Below, one piece after another: positions 27,942 through 36,292 of a stretch of DNA of 47,211 bases. The number at the start of each line of letters is the position of its first letter. Position 1 is the first letter of the stretch. The DNA is taken from the NCBI RefSeq assembly GCF_001642795.1, contig NZ_LKEH01000019.1, forward strand, positions 109,341 to 156,551, read 5' to 3'. The position numbers and the translations under genes are program-made. The DNA is from Pseudomonas viridiflava (GTDB lineage: Bacteria; Pseudomonadota; Gammaproteobacteria; Pseudomonadales; Pseudomonadaceae). Under the pieces are notes generated by a model, which was given only the letters and a program-made list of their open reading frames with translations, was not told where the DNA came from and did no database searches.

Positions 27942-28218
27942 GCGAAGAAGGCGCCGTAAGAGTCAAAGTGAAGGCAGCGAGTTTCAAGTGTTACTTATAG
28001 CCTGCAAACACGGTCAGCAGAATGACTTTCAGCTGTCAGGAATGTCAGGAAACACCGATCAAGAAATCCGGCTCCGGGGCGATACAACGAGAGAGGGGAT
28101 GACGTATCGGATCATGAGTGAGTCCTCAGATAAATCCTACATTTTCATGCGCTAACTTCTGCTCTCTGATTCTTCTTCGACTTAACTGTTATCAAGCATT
28201 TTATCCGTGAGGTGTGGC
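27942..28218. other. Divergent control region between pump and pilus operons
   Basis: A 277-bp gap between the minus-strand efflux operon and the plus-strand pilus locus. It must hold promoters for both. A short direct repeat (GTCAGGAA at 28035-28042 and again at 28044-28051) is visible. I found no invertible-element-type inverted repeats and no convincing operator for the linked response regulator. Confidence 0.5.
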
Positions 28219-28605
28219 ATGAACAGCAAGGCATCAGCCGTCAAGAGCGTTCTGCAAATCCTGTCCACGCCTTCCGGTAGGGCGGCGACTGTTTTTATTC
28301 CGTTGCTGCTGGCTTCCAGTCTTTCGCTCGCGCGTAACGGTACCCTGAGTTTCCATGGCAGTGTCGTCAATTCGAGTTGCGAAGTGTCGGCATCCGCACC
28401 GGGCTCGGCCAACAAGGACCTGCGTTCACTGACAGTTTCGCCGGGCATTACGATACAGATCAGTACAGTGAAAGATGCGTGCGCCGCTAACAGCGCTCCC
28501 TTTGTCGCCGTTTATCAGGAGTTGCCTGCCTTGCCTGTTTCATCGACAGCCGGACAGCCGACGGTGGCGGCACGTACCGGCGTGGTAACGCTGACGTATC
28601 AATAA
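28219..28605 (+). CDS. Short pilin-like protein, type 1 fimbrial family
   Basis: A 128-residue exported protein. A long hydrophobic export segment (about 23-37) is followed by the pilin-like N-terminal strand GTLSFHGSVVNSSCEVSA. Cys54 and Cys88 could form the usual pilin disulfide, and the protein ends in VVTLTYQ, the normal last strand of type 1 pilins. The stretch between the second cysteine and the end is only about 40 residues, whereas typical pilins have nearly 100. Either it is a compact subunit or capping protein, or an old internal deletion. The ATG at 28219 follows GTGAGGTG. It is the first gene before the main pilin, separated by 336 bp. Confidence 0.7.
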   Translation: MNSKASAVKSVLQILSTPSGRAATVFIPLLLASSLSLARNGTLSFHGSVVNSSCEVSASAPGSANKDLRSLTVSPGITIQISTVKDACAANSAPFVAVYQELPALPVSSTAGQPTVAARTGVVTLTYQ

Positions 28606-28625
28606 ACTCCCCTGCCGCTTATCAA

Positions 28626-28659
28626 ATAACCTGTCGCCTCTTCAGCGGCGACAGGTTAT
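28626..28659. other. Perfect intergenic hairpin after the short pilin gene
   Basis: ATAACCTGTCGCC (28626-28638) pairs exactly with GGCGACAGGTTAT (28647-28659) around an 8-nt loop, starting 20 bp after the stop. No strong T-run follows on either strand. It probably ends or stabilises the short transcript, so the major pilin gene would need its own promoter downstream. Confidence 0.7.
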
Positions 28660-28941
28660 TGTCCGACAATGCAGTTTTCCTGCGCACTTCCCTTTTTTGT
28701 TATTCAGTATGCCTGCGGCAATCATTTGGTTGATGTATGTGCTTGGGTATTACCTGTAACGCTCTGAAACCGTGGCCTGTACGGTTATTCTGGTTATTCC
28801 TACAGATGCATCCTGCGTGGCGTGTGGTCGTGTCCGCTCATTCAAAGTAATCCCCCTGACAGCGGTCAAAAAGTTCGGGACCTATAGTGCTCGCCGTCCG
28901 AACATGGGCACACACGAAATAACACAAGGAAGGTAGTTAGC
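28660..28941 (+). other. Leader region of the major pilin gene
   Basis: About 280 bp without a gene. It presumably carries the promoter of the main pilus operon. AAGGAAGG lies just before the pilin ATG. I see no flanking inverted repeats, recombinase gene or homopolymer tract that would suggest phase variation. Confidence 0.45.
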
Positions 28942-29526
28942 ATGAAAAAGCTTTCTCTGACACTGGCAGTCATGGGCGCTATAAGTTTGGGTCTGGCGGG
29001 CACCGCCAATGCGGCAAACAACGGCAAACTGATCTTCAATGGCACACTCACCAATATCTCTTGCGATGTGGCGCCGGGCACCGGCGTGAGCGCCGGTAAT
29101 AATCCGAGTGAGATCAATGTCGATCTGGGCAACGTTTCGTTTTCCGATATCGGCCTCTCCAGCGAAACCAAATATGAAACCGCCACACCTATTCAATTAC
29201 TGGTCAACTGCAGTGCAGGTGCCGATCAGTACAACATGGTGAAGATGCGGTTCACCGCACGCAACGGCAGTGGACTGGACAATAACGATTCGAAACTGTT
29301 GCGCACCACCGGTGCGGCGGACGGTGTCGGTATCGGTCTTCTCAATGCTTCCAGTGTGCTGATGGACCTGAGTGGCAGCGAAACCATCGACACGTCGCTG
29401 GTCAAGGATGGTGCCGGTGGCGCAACCGCCGAGATCAACTTTGGCGCGGTCTATGTGCTCAACGGCACACCGACCAACCCTGGTAACGCCGATGGCTTCA
29501 TGCCGTTCGTAATGGATTACGAGTAA
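28942..29526 (+). CDS. Type 1 fimbrial major pilin
   Basis: A 194-residue fimbrial subunit. The signal peptide is cut after ANA (residue 24). The mature N-terminal donor strand reads GKLIFNGTLTNISCDVA, and the disulfide is formed by Cys41 and Cys90. The chaperone-binding C-terminal strand ends in FVMDYE with an aromatic penultimate position. Very strong AAGGAAGG precedes the ATG, and a strong hairpin follows the stop, both fitting a highly expressed structural subunit. It is exported by Sec, folded by the adjacent chaperones and polymerised at the adjacent usher. The receptor and host role are unknown. Confidence 0.92.
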   Translation: MKKLSLTLAVMGAISLGLAGTANAANNGKLIFNGTLTNISCDVAPGTGVSAGNNPSEINVDLGNVSFSDIGLSSETKYETATPIQLLVNCSAGADQYNMVKMRFTARNGSGLDNNDSKLLRTTGAADGVGIGLLNASSVLMDLSGSETIDTSLVKDGAGGATAEINFGAVYVLNGTPTNPGNADGFMPFVMDYE

Positions 29527-29533
29527 CGGCCTG

Positions 29534-29558
29534 ACAGGGCGGGCTTCGCTCGCCCTGT
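29534..29558 (+). other. Intercistronic hairpin after the major pilin gene
   Basis: An 11-bp stem pairs 29534-29544 with 29548-29558 (one G-U pair) around a TTC loop, 7 nt after the pilin stop and only 29 nt before the chaperone start. Three Ts follow, too few for efficient termination. It probably lowers downstream expression or protects the pilin message, giving pilin in excess over chaperone and usher. Confidence 0.8.
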
Positions 29559-29587
29559 TTCATGCTCATCAGAGGCGGGTGCCCAGT

Positions 29588-30334
29588 ATGCTTCTCGACT
29601 TTTTTCGTTACATCGTGCTGCTTGCGATGGGATTGACCATGTCCTCCGTTCAGGCAGGCATCGTGCTGAATACGACGCGGGTCATTTATCAGGGGGGCGA
29701 CAAGGAAGCGAGCCTCGGAGTTCAGAACAGCGGCGGCGGAGAAATCCTTCTGCAGTCCTGGCTTGAGACGCCCGGCGCAGCCAGTGCACAGGCTACGCCG
29801 GATCTGCCTTTCATCGTCACGCCATCCCTGGCGCGTATGGCCGGTGGCAGCAAACAGTTGCTGCGCATCATCCATTCCGGTGCCGGGCTGCCGACCGACC
29901 GCGAGTCGGTGCTGTGGCTCAATGTTCAGGAAATTCCTCAGACCGCCGCAGAAAACACGCTGCAAATCGCAATACGCCAGCGCATCAAAGTGTTTTTTCG
30001 GCCCCAGGGACTGGGCAGTGATCCGTTGCAGGCACCTGAAAAACTGCGCTGGCGCTGGGCCGGAGGTGATGTGGTTTCCGTTGAAAACCCAGGGCCTTAT
30101 CACGTGTCGATGCTGCGGGTTTCGGTTCGTCAGCGCGGCACCGAGCTGGCCAGTCTGGACCGCCAGATGCTTGCGCCTCATCAGAGCCTGAGCCTGCCGT
30201 TGCGGGGCAAAAGCGCTGCGGTGCCACTGGATCTGAGCTTTATCAGCATCAATGATTTCGGCGGACAGGACCCTTATCAGGCCCGACTCGACGACGGCGG
30301 AGTCATTTACGCAAGCAAGGCTGCGGCGCGCTAG
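29588..30334 (+). CDS. Periplasmic pilus chaperone (FimC/PapD family)
   Basis: A 248-residue chaperone. The signal peptide is cut after VQA (residue 23). The mature protein has two immunoglobulin-like domains. The first contains the conserved TRVIYQGGDKEASLGVQN strand and the anchor region ending LWLNVQEIP, followed by the IRQRIKVFFRP block. A conserved lysine in that block anchors subunit C-termini in PapD-type chaperones. I choose the ATG at 29588 because AGAGGCGG lies at suitable spacing; a GTG at 29579 is too close to it. It follows the major pilin and precedes the usher, so it serves subunits of this pilus. Confidence 0.92.
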   Translation: MLLDFFRYIVLLAMGLTMSSVQAGIVLNTTRVIYQGGDKEASLGVQNSGGGEILLQSWLETPGAASAQATPDLPFIVTPSLARMAGGSKQLLRIIHSGAGLPTDRESVLWLNVQEIPQTAAENTLQIAIRQRIKVFFRPQGLGSDPLQAPEKLRWRWAGGDVVSVENPGPYHVSMLRVSVRQRGTELASLDRQMLAPHQSLSLPLRGKSAAVPLDLSFISINDFGGQDPYQARLDDGGVIYASKAAAR

Positions 30335-30413
30335 CCGGGCTGGTCCTGTCGCCCTGCGTCTGTGCGAAGGATTGCGCGGCGTGCGATATATCCGAAGTAG
30401 AGTAAAGATCGCT

Positions 30414-32978
30414 ATGGAATGGCACAAAAAAGACATGGGCGTCATTGCACAGTCTGTTCGCCTGTATCCCGGACATTGCTCGAGACCCGGTACCACGTGG
30501 GTATCGCGCCGCAGTCGGGTCTGTATCAGTCTGGTGCTGAGCTGCTCTTGCGCCGCCTTCGCGGCCGGAGCGGATGGCCCGGCTACCACGACCCCGGTCA
30601 AGTTCAATACCGCGTTCATTCAGGGCAGCGAGCAGCCCCCGGATCTGAAAGAATTTTTGCGCGCCAACAGCGTTCTGCCGGGTATCTACCGCGTGGACAT
30701 CTACGTGAACCGGACGTTGAGCGGACGGCGTGATGTGGCATTTTCGAAAAACCGGCGTTCCGGCCAGATCGAGCCTTGCCTGACGCTTGAGATGTTGCAG
30801 GGTTTCGGGCTCGATCCGGCCCGTTTGCCTGTCACCGGCGAGCCGGACGAAGCGTGCTTCGATCTGCCCGCGCAGGTAGAGTTTGCAAGGGTCGACTACC
30901 ATCCCGGCGCCTTGCGCCTGAACATCAGTGTTCCGCAGGCGGTCATGGCGCGCAGTGCCCGAGGTTATGTCTCACCGCAGTTGTGGGACGAGGGCGAGCC
31001 CGCAGCGTTCGTCAATTACAACGCCAATGCCGTCAGACGGCGCAACCAGAACCTTGATACCGACCAGTACTACATGGGACTGCGCAACGGTGTGAACCTG
31101 GGCGCCTGGCGGCTGCGCAACGAGTCTTCACTGCTGTATGGCGCCGATCGCTCATGGCGTTATCGGGGCAATCGCACGTTCGCTCAGCGCGACATCACCG
31201 CCCTGAAAAGCCAGTTGACGTTGGGTGAGACATTCAGCGATTCGCAGGTGTTCGACAGCGTTCGCTTCAGGGGCGCGTCGATTGCCTCGGATGACGGGAT
31301 GCTGCCTGACAGTGAGCGCAATTATGCGCCGGTCATCCGCGGTACCGCCGAAACCAACGCCACGGTCGAGGTTCGCCAGAACGGATTCCTGTTGTACAGC
31401 GGCAACGTTTCACCCGGTCCCTTCGAAATCACGGATATTTACCCCAGCGGTTCCAACGGCGATCTTGAGGTCACGATCATTGAAGCCGATGGCCGCCGAC
31501 GTTCATTCACCCAGGCGTATGCGTCGCTGCCGATCATGGTGCCAGCAGGTGCGTTGCGCTTCAGCCTGGCTGCCGGGCAGATCGACAACGACGGTCAGGA
31601 TTCTCCGGCTTTCACCAGCGCCGCGCTGATCTACGGTCTGTCAGAACGAATGACCGGCTTTGGCGGACTGCAACTGGCCGAGGATTATCAGGCAACGAAC
31701 ATCGGCACCGGAGTGAACACCGGAATCGGCGCGGTCTCTCTGGATATCACCCATTCGGTCAGTCAGCAGAAGCCGCAGACGCTTGCGGGCCAAAGCCTGC
31801 GGGTTCGTTATGCCAATACTCTGGATGTGACGGACACCACCCTGGCCATCGCCGGGTATCGCTATTCCACCGAACAATACCGGACGCTCAATCAGCACGT
31901 CAGCGAGACGGGGGACCCAGTGAACGGACTCCCGGGCGGCCAGCCCAGGGACCGGCTGGAACTCAATGTCACTCAGGTGCTGCCAGCGCAAAATGCCTCC
32001 CTGAGCCTGACGGCTTCCGAGCAGCGCTACTGGAACCTGCCCGGCAAGACCCGGCAGCTTTATCTGTCGTACAACGCGGCCTGGCGCAGTCTCAATTACA
32101 GCCTGTCCGTGGAGCGTAATCAGGATTTCGGCCGTTCGGGTGATGCGACCCCGGACACTCGGATCGCTTTCAGTGTGACCCTGCCGCTGGGCACGAGTCC
32201 GGGTTCGTCACGCCTTTCGTTCAACGGGGTGCGCAGCAGTGCTGGCGATTACAGCGTGCAGGCGGGCCTTAATGGTCAGGTGCTTGATGACCGCGACACG
32301 TTCTATTCCGTGCAGACCGGACGTGACAGCAGTTCCGGGAGTTACGGTGCGGGTAAGGTCAATACCACCCTGCCTTACGGCCGGTTCGAGGCCGGTTACA
32401 GCCAGGGCCAGGACTATGACGCGTTGACCCTGAGTGCTACCGGTTCTGTCGTCGCTCATGCGGGTGGCGTCAATCTGGGCCAGCCATTGGGTGAAACCTT
32501 TGCGCTGGTGCATGTGCCGGATGTCGGAGGGGCGCGGCTCAGGTCGTTCAACAACGTGGCCACCGCCGCCAACGGTTATGCGGTGATGCCCTATGCGCAG
32601 CCGTATCGCACTAACTGGGTCAGCCTGGACACTCGGCAACTGGGCGCCGACATCGATCTGGAAAGCGCCATCACCCAGATCGTGCCTCGACGCGGAGCCG
32701 TACCTCTGGTGCGCTTCAAGGCGGCGGTGGGTCGCCGTGTGCAGTTTGAACTGGTGCGCGCCGATGGCAGCAAGGTGCCGCTGGGGGCCAGTGTCGAGGA
32801 CGGGCAGGGCAAGGCGCTCGCGGTGGTGGACCTGAGCAGTCAGGCGTTGGTGTTGAGTGATCAGGACAGCGGCCGTTTGCACGTTCGCTGGTCGGATCAG
32901 CATTGCGAAGCGCCTTTTGTGCTGCCGCCCAGAGATCCGGCACGGGCCTATGAACGGCTCAAGGTGATCTGCCAATGA
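30414..32978 (+). CDS. Outer-membrane fimbrial usher
   Basis: An 854-residue usher that receives chaperone-subunit complexes and secretes the growing pilus. After an unusually long, basic leader and a hydrophobic signal segment (about 37-51) comes the N-terminal targeting domain (FNTAFIQG, DLKEFLRANSVLPGIYRVDIYVN). The 24-strand barrel with plug follows, then the C-terminal domains, ending with a cysteine pair in CEAPFVLPP and VICQ. Length is typical. The ATG at 30414 gives this size; the open frame extends upstream into the chaperone gene but is not supported there. It overlaps the second chaperone by 4 bp. Confidence 0.93.
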   Translation: MEWHKKDMGVIAQSVRLYPGHCSRPGTTWVSRRSRVCISLVLSCSCAAFAAGADGPATTTPVKFNTAFIQGSEQPPDLKEFLRANSVLPGIYRVDIYVNRTLSGRRDVAFSKNRRSGQIEPCLTLEMLQGFGLDPARLPVTGEPDEACFDLPAQVEFARVDYHPGALRLNISVPQAVMARSARGYVSPQLWDEGEPAAFVNYNANAVRRRNQNLDTDQYYMGLRNGVNLGAWRLRNESSLLYGADRSWRYRGNRTFAQRDITALKSQLTLGETFSDSQVFDSVRFRGASIASDDGMLPDSERNYAPVIRGTAETNATVEVRQNGFLLYSGNVSPGPFEITDIYPSGSNGDLEVTIIEADGRRRSFTQAYASLPIMVPAGALRFSLAAGQIDNDGQDSPAFTSAALIYGLSERMTGFGGLQLAEDYQATNIGTGVNTGIGAVSLDITHSVSQQKPQTLAGQSLRVRYANTLDVTDTTLAIAGYRYSTEQYRTLNQHVSETGDPVNGLPGGQPRDRLELNVTQVLPAQNASLSLTASEQRYWNLPGKTRQLYLSYNAAWRSLNYSLSVERNQDFGRSGDATPDTRIAFSVTLPLGTSPGSSRLSFNGVRSSAGDYSVQAGLNGQVLDDRDTFYSVQTGRDSSSGSYGAGKVNTTLPYGRFEAGYSQGQDYDALTLSATGSVVAHAGGVNLGQPLGETFALVHVPDVGGARLRSFNNVATAANGYAVMPYAQPYRTNWVSLDTRQLGADIDLESAITQIVPRRGAVPLVRFKAAVGRRVQFELVRADGSKVPLGASVEDGQGKALAVVDLSSQALVLSDQDSGRLHVRWSDQHCEAPFVLPPRDPARAYERLKVICQ

Positions 32979-33745
32979 CCTGCGCTTACCGACTCATGCT
33001 TCTGGCGGTGCTGTCGCTGACCAGTGTCTGTGCGCAGGGTGCGCTGTCGCTGACCGGAACGCGGCTGATCTTCGATGGCCGGTACCGGGAAGTCAGCCTG
33101 GAGATGCGCAACCCCGGGCAGGACGAGGTCCTTGTTCAGGTCTGGCTCAGTGATCCGCTGGACGATGAAACGTCATCGGTATCGCCCCGGCTTCTGCCCT
33201 TTGTGGTGACGCCACCCCTTTCGCATGTCAGCGCGGGCGGCAGGCAGGCATTGCGGGTGTTGTACCAGGGAGCAGGAATGCCTGAGGACCGGGAGTCCCT
33301 GCTGCACCTGTCGGTGCTTGAAATCCCTCGGCATGAGCCCGGCAGACGCCAGCTCACGATCGCCGTACGTCAGCGCATCAACGTGTTTTACCGACCCGTC
33401 GGGCCGCCGGGCGATCCGGCCGAGTCCACCGAGCGACTGAACTGGACGATGACGCATAACGGAACGGGCATGACGCAGTTGCAGGTCAGCAACCCTACGG
33501 CTTACCACGTCTCCCTTGAATCCCTGGAGCTGGATGGTGTTCAGGTCAGCGACCATTTGTTGCTGGCCCCGGGTGCGCGGATCGAATTGCCGGTTTCGGC
33601 GAGCACGCAACCCTCCGGACACAGGCTCGTTTTCAAGGCGCTGACCGACTACGGCGGCCAGCGCGGCTACTGCACGCATCTGAACGCGCAGGCCTCGTCC
33701 AGCGCCCGTCTTCTGGAAAACCTCACCCTTCAGGAATCCTGCTGA
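32975..33745 (+). CDS. Second periplasmic pilus chaperone
   Basis: A 256-residue PapD-like chaperone with a signal peptide cut near residue 23. The family pattern is clear: TRLIFDGRYREVSLEMRNPG, LLHLSVLEIP and the VRQRINVFYRP subunit-anchoring block. It resembles the first chaperone in layout but is clearly divergent, so it is not a recent duplicate. It overlaps the usher stop by 4 bp and is followed 1 bp later by the last subunit gene, suggesting it is dedicated to that subunit, as proposed for two-chaperone Cup-type pili. A C-terminal extension ending in Cys is unusual for the family. Confidence 0.9.
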   Translation: MTCAYRLMLLAVLSLTSVCAQGALSLTGTRLIFDGRYREVSLEMRNPGQDEVLVQVWLSDPLDDETSSVSPRLLPFVVTPPLSHVSAGGRQALRVLYQGAGMPEDRESLLHLSVLEIPRHEPGRRQLTIAVRQRINVFYRPVGPPGDPAESTERLNWTMTHNGTGMTQLQVSNPTAYHVSLESLELDGVQVSDHLLLAPGARIELPVSASTQPSGHRLVFKALTDYGGQRGYCTHLNAQASSSARLLENLTLQESC

Positions 33746-33746
33746 T

Positions 33747-34751
33747 ATGAAATCTTTCTTCATGCGCCGCCGGTTCAGCGCTGCCGCATTGCTGATGCTG
33801 CTGAGCCCTGCGCCCGCGTTTGCGCTGGTCTGCAAGACACAGGGTGCGGGCGAAACCCTCGTTCATGGTCCGTTGAGCAGTACGGTGGCCATTCCCGCCA
33901 CGGTCCCGAATGGCGAAGTGGTCTGGCGCTCCGAGCCCATGAACGTCCAGGTCGAGTGTGCCAAGGATGGTCAGCAGGCAGTTCAGGAGGAGATTGCCCT
34001 GTACCTGAACCCGGACAACATCATGATCGGACAGGGCATTCGTGCGGGTCTGACCTACAGGGGAATTGATTATGTGCAAGGCAGCGGACGGGTTGCCACC
34101 GGGCAGTACCTGCCTGCGTGCCATGAAGGCGATGCGAACATCGACGATTGCCCCAAAATCCGTTTCAATCTGCCGTTTTCGGTGTTCATCCAGAAGTTCG
34201 GCGCAACCCCGCCGTCGGGCGTCGCAAGCGATCTGCTCGATTACCGTTTTTTCCAGCTCGACAGCGCGTCCGCTCTGCAACCGTCGCCGGGGCGCAGTCT
34301 CAGTTATGTGATCGACAGCCTGACCGGTCTGCGCTTCGTGGCCTGCGACGCCGATTTGCAAGTGATGCCGCAAACCGTGGAGTTCGGTGCGATACCCATC
34401 AAGAACGTCGCCGTTGGCAAGGTTTTCGCCACTCAGCCATTTTCACTGCTGACCCGTCGCAACTGCGATTCACCTTTCAGCATCAATGCGCGTTTTCGTC
34501 CGGTGAGCGGCATGATTTCGGGCGCGGGCGATCTGTTGCTGCCAGCCGGCAATCAGTCGCTGGGCATCCGCATCAGCGGTGCGTTGGGAGGCAAGGCCCT
34601 ACGCTACAACGAACCGTTCCACATGGCCGAATTGCTGGACGATACCCAGGCTTCCAGAGCGGATTTCAATGCCGAACTGGTCTGGAACAGCGCCCCGCCG
34701 CAGGTCGGGCCCTTTGATGCGCAAATCATGGTGGATCTGTTCTATCGGTAA
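33747..34751 (+). CDS. Fimbrial tip adhesin-like subunit
   Basis: A 334-residue exported subunit with a signal peptide cut after AFA (residue 26). It has an N-terminal domain rich in cysteine (ALVCKTQG, VQVECAKDG, LPACHEGDANIDDC) and a C-terminal pilin-like domain (QVMPQTVEFGAIPIKNVAVGKVFATQPFSL, then ending in MVDLFYR). Two-domain structure, length and last position in the operon point to the tip adhesin, placed at the pilus end because it has no donor strand for further addition. AGGA precedes the ATG. The ligand cannot be predicted from sequence. Confidence 0.82.
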   Translation: MKSFFMRRRFSAAALLMLLSPAPAFALVCKTQGAGETLVHGPLSSTVAIPATVPNGEVVWRSEPMNVQVECAKDGQQAVQEEIALYLNPDNIMIGQGIRAGLTYRGIDYVQGSGRVATGQYLPACHEGDANIDDCPKIRFNLPFSVFIQKFGATPPSGVASDLLDYRFFQLDSASALQPSPGRSLSYVIDSLTGLRFVACDADLQVMPQTVEFGAIPIKNVAVGKVFATQPFSLLTRRNCDSPFSINARFRPVSGMISGAGDLLLPAGNQSLGIRISGALGGKALRYNEPFHMAELLDDTQASRADFNAELVWNSAPPQVGPFDAQIMVDLFYR

Positions 34752-34844
34752 GGGCGACAGGAGGCTCGGGCGGGCGTTCGACGTTTGCTGTATGCTGCGC
34801 GACCGCGGGCGTTCGCCCGGCCATTTCGACTTTCTGGTGACACC

Positions 34845-35075
34845 ATGACCACTCCTGAACAACCCTCTGTTCAAGAAGCCGCAACCGACTCCGTAGGCGC
34901 TGCCGACAAGAAGGCTGCGATTGCCCCGTTCAGCTTTCCGTTCAAGCCGTCGGAGTTCGCACAGGCCAAAAAAGACAAGGATCAGGCCTGGTATCAGAAA
35001 TCGAACAAATCCGGCCATCACAAAACGCCAGGTGCCGCGCCGTCCGGAACCCGTCGTTCCATGGGCAAGCGCTGA
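34845..35075 (+). CDS. Small conserved hypothetical protein
   Basis: A 76-residue, hydrophilic, low-complexity protein. The N-terminal part is acidic and Ala/Ser/Thr-rich, while the C-terminal half is strongly basic (AQAKKDKDQAWYQKSNKSGHH, then GTRRSMGKR). It has no signal peptide, cysteine or membrane segment and is probably largely disordered. The lysine-rich tail could bind nucleic acid, but nothing shows this. I choose the ATG at 34845 (GGTGACACC upstream); a frame upstream to 34785 runs through a GC-rich stretch with no support. It is convergent with the cysteine-cluster gene 1 bp away. Confidence 0.65.
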   Translation: MTTPEQPSVQEAATDSVGAADKKAAIAPFSFPFKPSEFAQAKKDKDQAWYQKSNKSGHHKTPGAAPSGTRRSMGKR

Positions 35076-35076
35076 G

Positions 35077-35829
35077 TCAGGCTGCCTGCAGCGGGATGAA
35101 CAGGTAGGAAACCGGTTCCCTCAGGGTCACGTCGGCACCTGCCGCCTGCAGCGTGTCGATGACCGTCTGGCCTGCGACATGAAATTCCCAGTCGGCTTTT
35201 GCCGATAATTCGCTCTCGTGGCTGGCAACCTGCTCGATGGCTGCCGCGAAGGCCGCCATGTCCGGCAGGTACGCCACGAAACCGTTGCCCTTGAGGGCCG
35301 TGGTGCGAATTCCCAGCGTCTGACAGATTGCCTGCTTGGCCTCGATTTCATCGCGGTCTGCCTGGCGTGACTGCTCGATCAGCGCCATCAGTTGTGTGTC
35401 CACCAGCGTGTTGCCAACGATCAGATCGGGACCCTGTTCCCAGGCCTCCGGCGGACAGCCCTTGGTTTCAGGACGCAGCGGGATGTGCGGATTGATTTCC
35501 ATCGGATAGATCCGGCACACCAGCGGGCGACGCTCGTAAATGCCGCAGAGGTTCTGTTCGTCAAGATTCCGGCAGCGGCCCACGTTGTATGCGGCGAAGG
35601 TGATGGCGACGTAGGCGGTGGTCAGGCCACTGTTCACTTCGGTCGAGCGTCGGGTGGCGTGTGTCAATTGCGCGTCGGGAACGCCATAACCGTTACCGAG
35701 AAAGGCTTCGGTCAGCACGATCACCGTACCGCCGTCCGCCGCCCACTGCGTGGCTTCGGTGAGTGTCAGCGGTACGTGATGATCGGTGCAGCAGCCGCCG
35801 CAACCTGTGCAGGAAAACTGGGTGTTCAT
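35077..35829 (-). CDS. YkgJ-type cysteine-cluster protein
   Basis: A 250-residue cytoplasmic protein with an N-terminal cysteine cluster: CTGCGGCC at residues 7-14, then CRNLDEQNLCGIYERRPLVCRIYPME near 95-120. This CxxCxxCC...C...C...CRxYP pattern is the YkgJ/Fli-type zinc or iron-sulfur binding family (UPF0153). The remaining C-terminal half has no recognised motif. The metal and function are unknown. The ATG at 35829 starts directly with the cluster. The stop lies 1 bp from the stop of the small basic-tail protein on the other strand. Confidence 0.85.
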   Translation of the reverse strand: MNTQFSCTGCGGCCTDHHVPLTLTEATQWAADGGTVIVLTEAFLGNGYGVPDAQLTHATRRSTEVNSGLTTAYVAITFAAYNVGRCRNLDEQNLCGIYERRPLVCRIYPMEINPHIPLRPETKGCPPEAWEQGPDLIVGNTLVDTQLMALIEQSRQADRDEIEAKQAICQTLGIRTTALKGNGFVAYLPDMAAFAAAIEQVASHESELSAKADWEFHVAGQTVIDTLQAAGADVTLREPVSYLFIPLQAA

Positions 35830-35926
35830 TGGGTCGGTAACCTGTCCATGACGGGCGCCGGGGTGACGACAAGGCTGTCATCGTTCCGACTGATGCAGGC
35901 CATGAAGCAAGTTGCGCGCCACAGGC

Positions 35927-36250
35927 CTAGCGGGCAGGCGATGGGTTGATGCTGTCCCACTCAGTCACGCTGGCCTGCCTGCTTTTACGGTTGTACAAAC
36001 AGAGCTCGGTGCCTGGGCGGTTGTTCATGTGCTTTTGTGGATAGCGACCTTTCAACAGCAGCGCGCTGTAGCCGACCCGGTCATCAAACTGGGCGCTGTT
36101 GCCAACGGCTGAAACATTCTTGAGCTGGCTGGCTTTCAGGCAACTGTCGAGCATCGCCTTGTCCAACTCGCTCCAGGCTTGTGGTGTCGAGGCACTGGCT
36201 TGGGTGGCGACAACGGCCAGACCTGCCAGCAACAGAAGGGATGCTTTCAT
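35927..36250 (-). CDS. Exported hypothetical protein
   Basis: A 107-residue protein with a clear signal peptide (LLLLAGLAVVATQASA, cut after residue 20), predicted to be periplasmic. Cys37 and Cys84 could form a disulfide. The mature part is short with a hydrophobic-polar pattern (VGYSALLLKGRYP; ELCLYNRKS) and is not a family I can name. GAGA lies just upstream of the ATG. It is codirectional with its neighbours but separated by gaps of 97 and 42 bp. Disulfide formation in it would depend on the DsbA-DsbB system, whose dsbB lies 2 kb away. Confidence 0.7.
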   Translation of the reverse strand: MKASLLLLAGLAVVATQASASTPQAWSELDKAMLDSCLKASQLKNVSAVGNSAQFDDRVGYSALLLKGRYPQKHMNNRPGTELCLYNRKSRQASVTEWDSINPSPAR

Positions 36251-36292
36251 CTCGGTCTCCGCGTGAAATGTTCGGGCGCAAATTATGCCAGA

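Noticed and set aside
28606..28941. Phase-variable pilus promoter switch
   Set aside because: No pair of inverted repeats around the promoter, no recombinase gene nearby and no slippage tract was found.
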